The position numbers and the translations under genes were made by a program. A stretch of DNA of 64,000 bases from Phycisphaerales bacterium UBA1161 (lineage in GTDB: Bacteria; Planctomycetota; Phycisphaerae; Tepidisphaerales; Tepidisphaeraceae). Of the stretch, positions 43,796-52,535 are shown piece by piece (the stretch's first letter is position 1; each line of letters opens with the position of its first letter). The notes under the pieces are model-generated. The model was not told the DNA's origin. It saw only the letters and a list, made by a program, of their open reading frames with translations, and searched no databases. The stretch is from contig DBZL01000055.1 of assembly GCA_002311745.1 (NCBI GenBank), forward strand, positions 134,883 to 198,882. The letters run 5' to 3'.

Positions 43796-44500
43796 TCATT
43801 CGACGAACCCGCCGATGGCTTCCTGCACCGAGCGCGGCGCCGTGACGATCAGGTTGCCGTTGAAATAATCGATCGTCGCCGGGCCGCCGTTGTCTTTCCA
43901 GATCTCCGGGCGGACCTCCGTTTCGATCAGCTTGATGAGCTTCTGGATACGCTGGTCGTTGCCGATGTTTCCGGCGCCGCCGGCGCCGGCGGTAGACGAT
44001 GAGAGGGTCCCGCTGCCGCCGCCGCCCCCTCCGCCCGTCCCGCCCCCGGAGAAGGAAAGGCCGCCGCTGATGGTGGGATCAAAATTCTCGTCCAGGGCCA
44101 CCAGGTCCATGACGGGATAGACCACGGTGATCAGTTTCTGGTCGGCCGCCGCCCGCGAGGTGATTTGGATGATGTTGTCTTCAACGTAGAAGCTCAGCAC
44201 CTCCCCGCCGGCCGCCTGCGCCAGAATCAGCGACAGCACCTTCTCCATCTTCACGCTGTGCAACGTCAGCGTGACGGGAGCATCCCTGGCGACCTTCGCC
44301 GCCTCAAGCGCTTTCCAATCCACGAGGATGTTGGCGCCGCTGGCGTCGCGCAAAAAATCCAGGGCGTCGGCGAGGGGGGTGTTATTAAACTTCACTTCCG
44401 GCAGGGCGGTTTCCAAGGCCCGGCGTGCGGCGCTGACCGCACCCATCGCCGCAACGGCGATGAATAGGACGGCCAGCGACGCAAAAACAAGCCGGCGCAT
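43796..44500 (-). CDS. Exported protein with a secretin/TonB short N-terminal (STN) domain
   Basis: 234 residues. A signal peptide (MRRLVFASLAVLFIAVAAMG) is followed by an STN-like domain near 38-125: EVKFNNTPLADALDFLRDASG, then DAPVTLTLHSVKMEKVL and ISFYVEDNIIQIT-like VLSFYVEDNIIQITS. After it comes a glycine run and a hydrophilic C-terminal part with the VRPEIWKDNGGPATIDYFNGN block and LIVTAPRSVQEAI. STN domains are the N-terminal part of secretins and TonB receptors, where they make protein contacts; here there is no pore domain. Such short versions are common in planctomycetes and of unknown use. Confidence 0.7.
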   Translation of the reverse strand: MRRLVFASLAVLFIAVAAMGAVSAARRALETALPEVKFNNTPLADALDFLRDASGANILVDWKALEAAKVARDAPVTLTLHSVKMEKVLSLILAQAAGGEVLSFYVEDNIIQITSRAAADQKLITVVYPVMDLVALDENFDPTISGGLSFSGGGTGGGGGGGSGTLSSSTAGAGGAGNIGNDQRIQKLIKLIETEVRPEIWKDNGGPATIDYFNGNLIVTAPRSVQEAIGGFVE

Positions 44501-44516
44501 GGTCACTCCAGGCACA

Positions 44517-44834
44517 TCAGCTCAGCGGCTTGCCGGTGTACGGATCGAATCGCGGCTGCGGTTGGGCCGGCTCCTCGGTCAGCGGCTTGCCGGTGTACGG
44601 ATCGAACTTATACGTCGCCGGCAACGCCGGCCGTTCCGTGGAGCCGGTCTGCGGTTTCTGCCCCGACTGCTCGAGGTCGTCTTCGATTCCCTGCACGCCT
44701 TTCTTGAATTCCACGATTCCGCGGCCCAGGCTGCGGCCGACTTCCGGCAGCCGCTTGCCGAACAACAGCAGCGCTACGATGGCGATCAACAGCCAGTTAT
44801 CCAGGTACGGCCCCAGGATGTTTGCTAGCGGCAT
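44517..44834 (-). CDS. tatA: Sec-independent (Tat) translocase subunit TatA
   Basis: 105 residues: one hydrophobic helix near the N-terminus (WLLIAIVALLLFG), the FG-K hinge and the amphipathic helix LPEVGRSLGRGIVEFKKGV are the TatA/E hallmark. TatA forms the variable pore for folded twin-arginine substrates. ATG 44834 is preferred because GAGGAA sits eight bases upstream; another ATG two codons earlier is possible. The C-terminal tail carries the same FDPYTGKPL peptide twice, 12 residues apart, which is odd for TatA. It lies between rluD and the STN gene. Confidence 0.9.
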   Translation of the reverse strand: MPLANILGPYLDNWLLIAIVALLLFGKRLPEVGRSLGRGIVEFKKGVQGIEDDLEQSGQKPQTGSTERPALPATYKFDPYTGKPLTEEPAQPQPRFDPYTGKPLS

Positions 44835-44859
44835 AAGCATGGTTCCTCGTGGCTCTCCA

Positions 44860-45879
44860 TTATACGGCCGACCCGCCGAGCCGGGCAATCAGTTCCCGCA
44901 TATCTTCGGCTATCGGAGCTCGCAGCGTGACGGTTTGCAGATTTCCGGGGTGCACGAAGGTGATTTCGTACGCATGCAGTGCCTGGCGTTCGAAGCGAAA
45001 CCCATCCGCCTCTAACGGCCTTCCGCCGTACATGCTGTCGCCGACCAGCGGATGCCCGATGGCGGACATATGCACCCGCAACTGGTGCGTTCGGCCGGTC
45101 TTGGGCAGCAGCTTCACTAGCGAAAATTCCCGACCTCCCCCGGCCAGACGCTGCAGCACCTGGTACGTTGTGACCGCCGGCCGGCCGCCGTTTTCCAGCT
45201 TCCGCACCGCCTGCTTTTCGCGAGCGTACCGGTCCTTGCCGATGGGCAGATCGATCACATCCGCCAGCAGCGGCGGCACGCCCTGCACCACCGCCAGGTA
45301 GGTCTTCTGGATGGTGCGGTTCTCGAATTGCCGCGCCAGTCTCCAATGCGCTTCGTCGCTCTTGGCCACCAGCATGATTCCCGTGGTGTTGCGGTCCAGG
45401 CGATGCAGAATCCCCGGCCGCCACGGTCCGTTGACCGTGCTCCATTTCTGTCCGTAGTGCGCCAAGCCGTTGACCAGCGTGCCCGTCCATCGCCCCCGCG
45501 CCGGATGCACGATCAGGTTCGCCTGCTTGTTCAGTGCCAGAAAATGCTCATCCTCGTAAATGATCTGAAGCGGAATCGGCTCGGGGGCCAGGTCGTTGAC
45601 CGGCTGCGGCGGCGTGACCATATCCACCACGTCGCCGGTCTTGATTTTGTAGCTCGCCTTGGTCGGCTGGGCGTTGACTTTGACGAGCTGATCTTCGATC
45701 AGTCGTTGCACTGCGCTGCGCGACAGCCAGGGCAGTCGGTCGGTGAGGAACTGGTCGATTCGCCGCGTCTGCGTTTTGCTCGCCTGGAAATGAAAATGGA
45801 CGACCTCCGCCTCCTCGGGCGAATCCGGCGAGTCAGCAAGATCAATCTCATCCTGCGGGATATCGGCATCCGCGCTCAC
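44860..45879 (-). CDS. rluD: 23S rRNA pseudouridine synthase, RluA/RluD family
   Basis: 339 residues. An acidic leader is followed by an S4 RNA-binding domain (DQFLTDRLPWLSRSAVQRLIE, near 40) and the pseudouridine synthase core. The catalytic aspartate is in GILHRLDRNTTGIMLVAK near 160; KTYLAVV and GRTHQLRVHMSAIGHPLVGD follow. It isomerises uridines in 23S rRNA helix 69 or a related site. GTG 45879 is the start. On the minus strand it is followed by tatA and the STN gene. Confidence 0.93.
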   Translation of the reverse strand: MSADADIPQDEIDLADSPDSPEEAEVVHFHFQASKTQTRRIDQFLTDRLPWLSRSAVQRLIEDQLVKVNAQPTKASYKIKTGDVVDMVTPPQPVNDLAPEPIPLQIIYEDEHFLALNKQANLIVHPARGRWTGTLVNGLAHYGQKWSTVNGPWRPGILHRLDRNTTGIMLVAKSDEAHWRLARQFENRTIQKTYLAVVQGVPPLLADVIDLPIGKDRYAREKQAVRKLENGGRPAVTTYQVLQRLAGGGREFSLVKLLPKTGRTHQLRVHMSAIGHPLVGDSMYGGRPLEADGFRFERQALHAYEITFVHPGNLQTVTLRAPIAEDMRELIARLGGSAV

Positions 45880-45922
45880 AATCGGCCATTGTAGCGTTTA
45901 GACCGCCCCGAATACCGGTTGG

Positions 45923-46050
45923 CTCAACTTCGAAACTGAGCCGGCCCGTCTTCGGGCCGGTCTTGATCCCCCAACGGGCTCGACGACGGGGCGACACTCA
46001 ACCTCGAAACTGAGCCGGCCCGTCCTCGGGCCGGTCTTGATCCCCCAACG
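45923..46050. repeat. Tandem hairpin repeat, two units of 54 bases
   Basis: Two near-identical 54-base units (45923-45976 and 45997-46050; period 74) differ at two positions seen by eye. Each holds an 8-base perfect stem CCGGCCCG/CGGGCCGG with a 4-base loop, set in conserved flanks beginning CTCAAC and ending CCCCCAACG. They lie between the YfgM-like gene and rluD, both leftward, in the 45880-46068 gap, which has no other feature. Confidence 0.85.
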
Positions 46051-46068
46051 AGAGCGCTGACAAGGAAC

Positions 46069-46869
46069 TTATCGCGTCGTCGGCCGCGTGTTGGGCATAC
46101 TGGTAGGCACGCTGTTCTGCGTGGCCGGCGGGACGTTGGTCAGCGCCGGCTGCTGGATCAGCCCAAGCAACTTCAGGCGGTTGGCGGCCAACTCCTTGAA
46201 CGGCCGCGGCGTCGCGGCGTCGTCGATCACCACCTCGTATTCCTGCCGCGCCCGATCCCATTGCGAGGAATCCGTACCGCCGCCCTCGGCCGCCCGATCT
46301 TCCGCCACCGCCGCCAGACCAAAATGCGCCGCCATCACTTCAAACGCCTGCTGCGGATAATCCTGCGTGACGCGCTGGTACGCGTCCTCGGCGTTGCTGA
46401 GCAATTCCGATTTCGACGGCTCCGGCCGCAACGACGGCTGCGTCGCCGCCCCACGCAAATCCGGCAGATTCGCCATCTCAAAATTCAAATCCCCTTTGCA
46501 GAGCATCGCCTGCGCCTTGAGCTGCTGCTGCTGATCCCCCGACTTGTCCAAGGCGTCATCCGCCAGGCGGATTCCGTCCGAATACCATAGCTGCCGCTGC
46601 TGCGCCACCGCCGCTTCTTCCCCCGGACCGGCCACCAGGAGTCGCTCCAGTCGGCCCAGACTTTGTTCCGCTTCGCTCAGGCTCTGCTGCGCGATCGCCA
46701 TCTTTTCCTGCCCTTGGTTGATCCGATAGCGAATCCACACCGCTACCAGGGCCAGCAGGATCAAGCCCAGCATGATGCGCGTCCCGTATTTCCGCCAGAT
46801 TTCCGGAATCCCCCACAGCATCATGGCCAGCGCGTTTTGCTTCAGCTCGTGCCGCCGTTGCGTCTTCAT
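46069..46869 (-). CDS. YfgM/TPR-like single-span membrane protein
   Basis: 266 residues. A short cytoplasmic leader with MKTQRRHELKQNALAMMLW is followed by one membrane helix near residues 33-50 (LGLILLALVAVWI) and a helical periplasmic domain. The segment with DGIRLADDALDK, AEDAYQRVTQDYPQQAFEVMAAHFGLAAVAE and WDRARQEYEVVIDD is a tetratricopeptide-like arrangement, which fits the YfgM family of ancillary SecYEG chaperones. The last 30 residues are proline and threonine rich. ATG 46869 is chosen as the first ATG before the conserved helix. The gene lies behind the ABC exporter on the same strand. Confidence 0.65.
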   Translation of the reverse strand: MKTQRRHELKQNALAMMLWGIPEIWRKYGTRIMLGLILLALVAVWIRYRINQGQEKMAIAQQSLSEAEQSLGRLERLLVAGPGEEAAVAQQRQLWYSDGIRLADDALDKSGDQQQQLKAQAMLCKGDLNFEMANLPDLRGAATQPSLRPEPSKSELLSNAEDAYQRVTQDYPQQAFEVMAAHFGLAAVAEDRAAEGGGTDSSQWDRARQEYEVVIDDAATPRPFKELAANRLKLLGLIQQPALTNVPPATQNSVPTSMPNTRPTTR

Positions 46870-46938
46870 GGGAGCGGGAAGTTTAAACAGCGCCCACCAA
46901 CAAAGCAATCGGGAACCTCGTCTTGCAGACGACCTTCC

Positions 46939-48771
46939 CTACACCAGCGCATCCTCGCTGGAGCCCATGAACCGGGCAAACCAGGCGTTGCGATCGACCA
47001 GCTCGCGCACAGGTCCGTGGTCCGCGACCCGTCCGTTTTCGATCAGGTACACCATCTCCGCCTGGCCGATCAGGCTGGGCCGGTGACTGGTCAGCACGGT
47101 GGTTCGCCCGGCCATGAGCCGGTCCAGGGCCGCCACGATCGTCGCCTCGGCATCCGGCTCGACGCTGCTGGTCGGCTCGTCCAGCAGCAGCACCGATGGA
47201 TTGGCCAGAAAGGCGCGGGCGATGCTGATGCGTTGCCTTTGCCCGCCGCTGAGCCGCACCCCGCGCTCGCCCACCTTGGTGTTGTAGCCGGCGGGGAGTT
47301 TTTCAATGAACTCGTGCGCGTTGGCCGCACTTGCCGCCGCCACCACCTGCTCCATCGTCGCCTCGCCGTGCCCGTAGCGGATGTTGTCCAGCAGGCTGTC
47401 GTTGAACAAGAACGTTTCCTGCTGCACCAGGGCGAAATGCCGCCGCAGACTGTCGCGCTGGATGGTGCGGATGTCGCGCCCGTCCAGCAGCACCTGGCCC
47501 TCGGCGGGGTCGTAAAACCGCAGCAAAAGATGCAGGATCGTGCTCTTGCCCGAGCCGCTGGGCCCGCACAGCGCCACGCTCTGGCCCGGCTCGATGCGCA
47601 GGCTCAGATCGTGCAGCGTGATCGGCTGCGGTTGGCCCGGCACCTCCGCCGGATAACCGAACGTCACGTTGCGAAACTGCATCGCCCCGCGCACCGTGTC
47701 CACGGCGGCGGCGTCCGGCGCATCGGGCAACTCCTCCGGCGCATCCAGCACCTCGAAGACGCGTTTGCCCGACGCCCGCGCCCGCTGCACCAGGTCGTTG
47801 ACCCGCGCCAGCGTCTGCACCGGCCCGAACAGCCGCCACCAGTACGCGCGGAACATCAGCAGCGTCCCCACCGTGAACCGCCCCCCCGGATGCCGCAGCA
47901 AGATATACCCGCCCATCCCGATCATGAACACGTTGCTGAAAAACCCGATCGAGTAGGAAAACGGAAAGAACAAATTCCGCGCCGTGATCGCCTTGAGCTG
48001 CTGGCGGTAGTACGCCCAGGTGGCCTGCTCGAAGCGCTGGGCTTCCTGCTTCTCGCGGCCGAAGATCTTGATCACCGTGATGCCGGAGAGATTCTCCTGC
48101 AACCGCGTGGTCACGTCGCCGGCACGCTCGCGCACCGCCGTGTAGATCGGCTTCACCCTCGCGTTGAAGTAGTGCAGCAGGAAAAAGACCACCAAGAGCG
48201 GCGCCAGCGACGTGCCCGCCACCGGCAGGCTCTTGTAGAGCACGATCCCCACCGTCGCCAGCCACAGCACCGTGTCGCCGATGATCAGGTCGATCGAGTT
48301 GACCACGAAATTCTGCAGCTCATCCACGTCTCCCATCGCCCGGCTGATCAAATCGCCGCTGCGCTGCCGCTGCAAGTACCCCAGGCTCTGCGTCTGCAAC
48401 TTGTGGTACACCCGATTGCGCATCACGTAGACGAACTTCTGCGCCACGCGCTGCAAGATCACCGTGCTGAGCGTGCTGGCCACGAGGCTTACGCCGTAGA
48501 CGCCCATCAGCCACGCCAGCGCCGACAGCAGAAGCGCGAACGAATCGCCGATCCGGCCGTGCAGCGAAACCAAAAATCCTAGCCCGCTGGGCCGGCTGAT
48601 GTTCTTGAGGATCAGATCATCCGTGACGTATTGCCAGATGAACGCCGGAAATAATTCCCCGGGCATCGACACCAGCAGCAACGCCAGCGCCACGGCGATC
48701 CATCCCCATTGTGGGCGCAGCATCCACAAAAGCCGGCGGAACACGCCCGTTGCAACGCTGCTGTCCGACAT
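46939..48771 (-). CDS. ABC exporter, MsbA/multidrug type, fused membrane and ATPase domains
   Basis: 610 residues: six membrane helices in about 1-320, then the nucleotide-binding domain from about 350. The Walker A loop is GPSGSGKSTIL near 409, Q-loop LVQQETFLFN, signature LSGGQRQRISIAR near 510, Walker B VLLLDEPTSS and the switch histidine in LTSHRPSLIG. Half transporters of this type export lipids (MsbA), drugs or peptides as dimers. The substrate is not predictable; location among envelope genes makes lipid A or glycolipid transport plausible. The start is ATG 48771, divergent from the gene at 48850. Confidence 0.85.
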   Translation of the reverse strand: MSDSSVATGVFRRLLWMLRPQWGWIAVALALLLVSMPGELFPAFIWQYVTDDLILKNISRPSGLGFLVSLHGRIGDSFALLLSALAWLMGVYGVSLVASTLSTVILQRVAQKFVYVMRNRVYHKLQTQSLGYLQRQRSGDLISRAMGDVDELQNFVVNSIDLIIGDTVLWLATVGIVLYKSLPVAGTSLAPLLVVFFLLHYFNARVKPIYTAVRERAGDVTTRLQENLSGITVIKIFGREKQEAQRFEQATWAYYRQQLKAITARNLFFPFSYSIGFFSNVFMIGMGGYILLRHPGGRFTVGTLLMFRAYWWRLFGPVQTLARVNDLVQRARASGKRVFEVLDAPEELPDAPDAAAVDTVRGAMQFRNVTFGYPAEVPGQPQPITLHDLSLRIEPGQSVALCGPSGSGKSTILHLLLRFYDPAEGQVLLDGRDIRTIQRDSLRRHFALVQQETFLFNDSLLDNIRYGHGEATMEQVVAAASAANAHEFIEKLPAGYNTKVGERGVRLSGGQRQRISIARAFLANPSVLLLDEPTSSVEPDAEATIVAALDRLMAGRTTVLTSHRPSLIGQAEMVYLIENGRVADHGPVRELVDRNAWFARFMGSSEDALV

Positions 48772-48849
48772 AGCGGATTATTCTATGCTGGCCTTCGCCA
48801 AGGCGTCTGAACAGCAGCAAACCCGCCTCGGATGCCGACATTACGTTAG

Positions 48850-50346
48850 ATGAGCACCACTGCAACGCCTTCTTCCACCGGCCGCCTGGGGTTCGCCCTG
48901 TTGTTGGGACTCCTCGCCCTGGCCGCGGGCGGCAAGGCCATCCTGGCCGATACCCTGGACCCGGATTGCTTCTGGCATCTCCGCGTTGCCGACCAGATCG
49001 CCAAAGCCGGCTGGCCCAGGCCGCTGGTCGATGATCTGTCCTTTGAATCCAGCAAGCAGCCGTGGACGCCCTATTCCTGGCTGGCCGAGTTGGGCATGAA
49101 GCGCTTATGGGATGCCGGCGGCTACCGCGCCGCCGTCGCCGTCCAGGCCCTGATGCAAGCCGCTTTCATCATCATGCTGGGCCTTGGGGCGGTGGAAGCG
49201 TCGCGGGCAATCGCCGGCACGCCGCGCTATCTCGCCTCCGCCCTGGCCGCCGCCGCCGGAGGTCTTCTTTCTCTGGCTTACCTAAGCTTCCGTCCCGTCA
49301 CCGCCGACTTGGTGCTGATGAGCCTCATCGCTTGGCTGCTGTTGCGCGATCGGCGCATGAACCAAAATTCCGTGGCGGTTTGGCTCGTTCCCCTCCTGAC
49401 ACTCTTCGCGGCCAACGTTCACTTTATCGCTCTGCTGGTGCCGCTGTGGACGGCCTCGCTGCTCGTCGGCGACGCGATCGAGTTACGCCCGCTGCGCCGC
49501 GGGCTGCTGTTGACGGCCCTGACTGCCGCCGCCTCCCTGGCGACGCCCATGCCGTTCAGCACACTGCGCACCGTTGCCGGCTATGCGTTTCACGACGTGA
49601 TGGTTCGCTCCCACGTGATCGCGGAAATGCAGCCGTTTTACCGCGACATCATGGGCCATGTGTCGGCCGCCATCGTCACCATCATCAGTGTTTGCGTGAT
49701 CGTCCGCTGGTTCGCCGCCTGGCGCGGTAAAGGCCAAATCCCCCTGCCCCTGGGTGAACTCATCTGGCTCGCCGGAAGCGCCGTTCTTTTATTCGCGGTA
49801 GGGCGGATGTCCCCGGTCTTCGCCTTGATCGGCTGCCCGCTGCTCGCCGCCACCATGCCCAATCTTTCCGACCGCACGCTGACTCGCCCCGCCATCGTGA
49901 TCGCCCTGGCCGCCGTTTTGGTCATCGGAATTTGCAAACTGGTTCTTGCCTTTCCGGCCTCGTCAACGCCCCTGTCCGTCTGGCTGAACCGCAACCTGCC
50001 TTTCTATCCCTGCGCCGCCGCCGATTACGTCGATCAGCACGTCAGCCCCGCCTCGCACCGCATCATCTGCGAGTTCTCCTGGGGCGGCTATCTCGAATGG
50101 CGCCTGGGCGATCGCTTTCAGATGATGATGGACGGTCGCACTCAGGTCTTTCCCGCCCAATTCTGGCAGTTGCTTTTCTTAGGCTCGGCCCAGGATCGCC
50201 GGCGCATGGTGCAGGATGCCCGCGCCGACGCCGCCATCGTGCCCGCCCAGCGCAGCGCGTTCCTTGCCACGCTTCTCGATTTAAATTGGAAAACGGTTTA
50301 CGAGGACGCCTGTGCCAAAGTGCTCATTCCCCCGCCGGCCCGATGA
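48850..50346 (+). CDS. Polytopic membrane protein of unknown function
   Basis: 498 residues with about ten hydrophobic helices. The first loop has the conserved-looking LDPDCFWHLRVADQIAKAGW and the C-terminal third holds hydrophilic parts around IICEFSWGGYLEWRLGDRF. A comparable DxDxxWHL block in the first outside loop and a WGGYL block in the last domain are found in a planctomycete membrane family resembling glycosyltransferase/mannosyltransferase (GT-C) proteins. The GT-C reading is tentative, since the sequence is divergent. The start is ATG 48850, divergent from the ABC exporter gene with a 78-base gap. Confidence 0.6.
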   Translation: MSTTATPSSTGRLGFALLLGLLALAAGGKAILADTLDPDCFWHLRVADQIAKAGWPRPLVDDLSFESSKQPWTPYSWLAELGMKRLWDAGGYRAAVAVQALMQAAFIIMLGLGAVEASRAIAGTPRYLASALAAAAGGLLSLAYLSFRPVTADLVLMSLIAWLLLRDRRMNQNSVAVWLVPLLTLFAANVHFIALLVPLWTASLLVGDAIELRPLRRGLLLTALTAAASLATPMPFSTLRTVAGYAFHDVMVRSHVIAEMQPFYRDIMGHVSAAIVTIISVCVIVRWFAAWRGKGQIPLPLGELIWLAGSAVLLFAVGRMSPVFALIGCPLLAATMPNLSDRTLTRPAIVIALAAVLVIGICKLVLAFPASSTPLSVWLNRNLPFYPCAAADYVDQHVSPASHRIICEFSWGGYLEWRLGDRFQMMMDGRTQVFPAQFWQLLFLGSAQDRRRMVQDARADAAIVPAQRSAFLATLLDLNWKTVYEDACAKVLIPPPAR

Positions 50347-50362
50347 ATCCCGGCTGCTTGAG

Positions 50363-50836
50363 CTACGTCGACATCGTCGCGGCGTACTGGGCGATGTACT
50401 GCGGCACCGGGTAGTGCTTCATCAAAAACTCGCGAAGCTGCGCTCGCTCGGCGATCAGGAAATACACCGGCTCGTCCAGTTTCCGGCAGGTGAAGTTCAC
50501 CGCACGCACCAGGTCCTTGGCGCTGGTGGCCATGTTCAGATTCTCTTGCAGGCGGTTGATCGGCAGCAGATGGAATTGCCACGCCTGCCGCCGGTTGAGG
50601 GTCCGCAGGCATTCCGTGTCGATCTCCTGTTGTTCCAGGTCGACCACCCCCGTCAGGCGCACGTACTGCTCCACCCACGCGTCCTCCACCGCCTTGGGGT
50701 CGATCCCGTACAGGCGCTCCGCCAGGTCGCCGAAGGGGCGGTGCGACATCTTCTGAATCTTCAGAATGTGGTTGACCTGCGTCTTGGTCAGCACGCCCTG
50801 TTCGACCAGCAGTTGTCCGATTTGAATGCCTGGCAC
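50363..50836 (-). CDS. Stand-alone GspE/MshEN N-terminal domain protein
   Basis: 157 residues. IQIGQLLVEQGVLTKTQVNH near residue 5 is the conserved first helix of the type II secretion ATPase N-terminal domain (T2SSE_N/MshEN), followed by IQKMSHRPFGDLAERLYGI and VEDAWVEQYVRLTGVV. No ATPase domain follows. In MshE-type proteins this domain can bind c-di-GMP; the nearly complete LLxxxGxLxxxQxxxxL spacing is present, but the second half of the binding motif cannot be confirmed by eye. GTG 50836 is chosen because AGGAGA is at ideal distance. Confidence 0.65.
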   Translation of the reverse strand: MPGIQIGQLLVEQGVLTKTQVNHILKIQKMSHRPFGDLAERLYGIDPKAVEDAWVEQYVRLTGVVDLEQQEIDTECLRTLNRRQAWQFHLLPINRLQENLNMATSAKDLVRAVNFTCRKLDEPVYFLIAERAQLREFLMKHYPVPQYIAQYAATMST

Positions 50837-51013
50837 GGCAGTCTCCTGATTGGTTGGTCGGCCAATACCGGCCGTCTCACGCTGTATCGGTCCAAAGGGC
50901 GCGCGGCTCAAGCTGTAAGCAAGAAAACGTCCGGGAAAACACGGGCCATGGAACTTGATTGACGCGTCTTTCGGGCCGATCTGATAAGGGGCACTCTGGC
51001 CGCTGCCTGCGCC

Positions 51014-51934
51014 TCATGCCCCCTTTTCCCACAGCGCCACCGCCGTCTGGACGTTCTGCTCCATCGGGTTTTCCCCATTCAGCCAGTGCACGTCCGGGAA
51101 TCGCTTGAACCATTTCATTTGCCGGCGGGCAAGCTGCCGCGTGGCGATCTTGATTTGCTCCACCGCCTCCTCGAGGCTGACCAGACCCTGGACGTGGTCG
51201 ATCAACTGCCGATACCCCGTCGCCTCGCCCGCGGTTTTTGAGAATTTGTATTTCTGCAGCAACTGACGCACTTCCTCCACCCAACCGGCGGCGATCATGT
51301 CCTTGACGCGCGCGTTGATCCGGCGGCTCAGCGCCTCCCGGTCCCACGCCAGGCCGATCCACACCGCCCGATGCCGCGGCGGCTGATCGCTTTCCCATTG
51401 CCGCTGCAGCGAGCTGATCGGCTGGCCGGTCAATTCGTACACTTCCAGGGCGCGAATCAGCCGCTTGCGGTCGGAGGGATTGATTCGCTGGGCCGACGCC
51501 GGGTCCGCCTCACGCAGCTTCTGGTGCAACTGCTCGCCGCTCAGGTGCCGCAGACGCAGGCGGATCGATTCATCCGCCGGCGGACCGTCGAACAATCCCT
51601 TGAACAGCCCCTGGTAATACAGCGGCGTTCCACCCGTGGCGATCAGCCGCACGCCGCGCTGATGCGCATCGGCGATCACGCGGTCGGCCAGCTCCACGAA
51701 ACGCGCCACGTTGAACGATTCATCCGGCCGCACCCAGTCCAGCAGGTGGTGGCGGATCTCGTGCCGCTGGGCCAGCGACGCCTTGGCCGTGCCGATATCC
51801 ATCTCTTGATATACCTGCATCGAATCGACGCTGAGGATTTCCGCCCCGCATTGTCTGGCTACGGTCGTAGCCAGTGCGCTCTTGCCCGACGCAGTGGGTC
51901 CCAGGATCACCAGCAATGGCATAGGGGCTGTCAT
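51014..51934 (-). CDS. miaA: tRNA dimethylallyltransferase
   Basis: 306 residues. It adds the isopentenyl group to A37 of tRNAs that read UNN codons. The P-loop is LVILGPTASGKSALAT near residue 8, then SVDSMQVYQEMDIGTAK (active site), HHLLDWVRPDESFNVARF, ATGGTPLYYQGLFKGLF, and the tRNA-binding DRKRLIRALEVYELTG. The C-terminal RQLARRQMKWFKRFPDVHWL block is also typical. The start is ATG 51934. Confidence 0.95.
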   Translation of the reverse strand: MTAPMPLLVILGPTASGKSALATTVARQCGAEILSVDSMQVYQEMDIGTAKASLAQRHEIRHHLLDWVRPDESFNVARFVELADRVIADAHQRGVRLIATGGTPLYYQGLFKGLFDGPPADESIRLRLRHLSGEQLHQKLREADPASAQRINPSDRKRLIRALEVYELTGQPISSLQRQWESDQPPRHRAVWIGLAWDREALSRRINARVKDMIAAGWVEEVRQLLQKYKFSKTAGEATGYRQLIDHVQGLVSLEEAVEQIKIATRQLARRQMKWFKRFPDVHWLNGENPMEQNVQTAVALWEKGA

Positions 51935-52035
51935 TTTTTACAACGCCTGCCGTTTTTGCGGCTCGCCCGGGGGCCGCTCTTTGGCGGAACTATTGTAACC
52001 CCATGATTGACAATCAGGTGTGTCGCCCCGCCGCC

Positions 52036-52051
52036 TGGCACGGGCTTTGTA
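52036..52051 (+). promoter_or_regulatory. Sigma-54-like promoter of hsp20
   Basis: TGGCACG at 52036-52042, four bases, then TTGTA at 52047-52051. This fits the -24/-12 consensus (TGGCACG-N4-TTGCW) at all positions but one, where T replaces C in the -12 box. The transcript would start near 52062, about 24 bases before ATG 52086. Confidence 0.5.
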
Positions 52052-52085
52052 TCCCGCAAAACGGTGAATTGTAATGGAGGTTCTT

Positions 52086-52535
52086 ATGGCATTGCCCACA
52101 ATCGTTCGTCGTAACGTTGACCCGTTGGAGCTGGCTCAACGCGAGTTTGACAACATGCTGGGCCGATTCTTCGGCGCCAGGGCATTTGAAGGCGGCACTG
52201 GCCTAGCCCCCTGGGGCGTCGACGTCCGCGAGGATGCCGACCACATCTACGTCGAAGCCGAACTGCCCGGCTTCAAGAAGGAAGAGGTCGACATCAACCT
52301 GGAAAACCAGACCCTGACCATCTCCGCCCAGCACAAGAGCGAGACGGAGGAAAAATCCCCCAGCAAGGGCGAATGGCTTCTGCGCGAGCGGCATTACAGC
52401 CGCTTCCAGAGGAGCTTTACGCTTCCGCCCACGGTGGATCCCCAGAGCGTCCAGGCCAAGCTGCACGACGGGCTGCTGACGGTCACGCTGAACAAGCGCG
52501 AAGAGAGCAAGCCGCGGCGGATTACGGTCTCCTAA
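52086..52535 (+). CDS. Small heat shock protein, Hsp20/alpha-crystallin
   Basis: 149 residues. The alpha-crystallin domain begins at GVDVREDADHIYVEAELPGF near residue 45 and ends with ITVS. The A-x-x-x-n-GvL consensus is present as KLHDGLLTVTLNKRE, and PRRITVS ends the chain. Small heat shock proteins hold unfolding proteins in an oligomeric shell without ATP. ATG 52086 is the right start because GGAGG at 52076-52080 is five bases upstream; the ATG at 52074 overlaps that site. It has a sigma-54-like promoter and an intrinsic terminator that lies inside the facing queG gene. Confidence 0.93.
   Translation: MALPTIVRRNVDPLELAQREFDNMLGRFFGARAFEGGTGLAPWGVDVREDADHIYVEAELPGFKKEEVDINLENQTLTISAQHKSETEEKSPSKGEWLLRERHYSRFQRSFTLPPTVDPQSVQAKLHDGLLTVTLNKREESKPRRITVS

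Noticed and set aside
46663..48582. 639-codon plus-strand frame opposite the ABC exporter
   Set aside because: Antisense shadow of the exporter, which has complete ABC signatures.
52074..52085. ATG at 52074 as the start of hsp20
   Set aside because: It would overlap the GGAGG ribosome binding site that serves ATG 52086 at ideal spacing.
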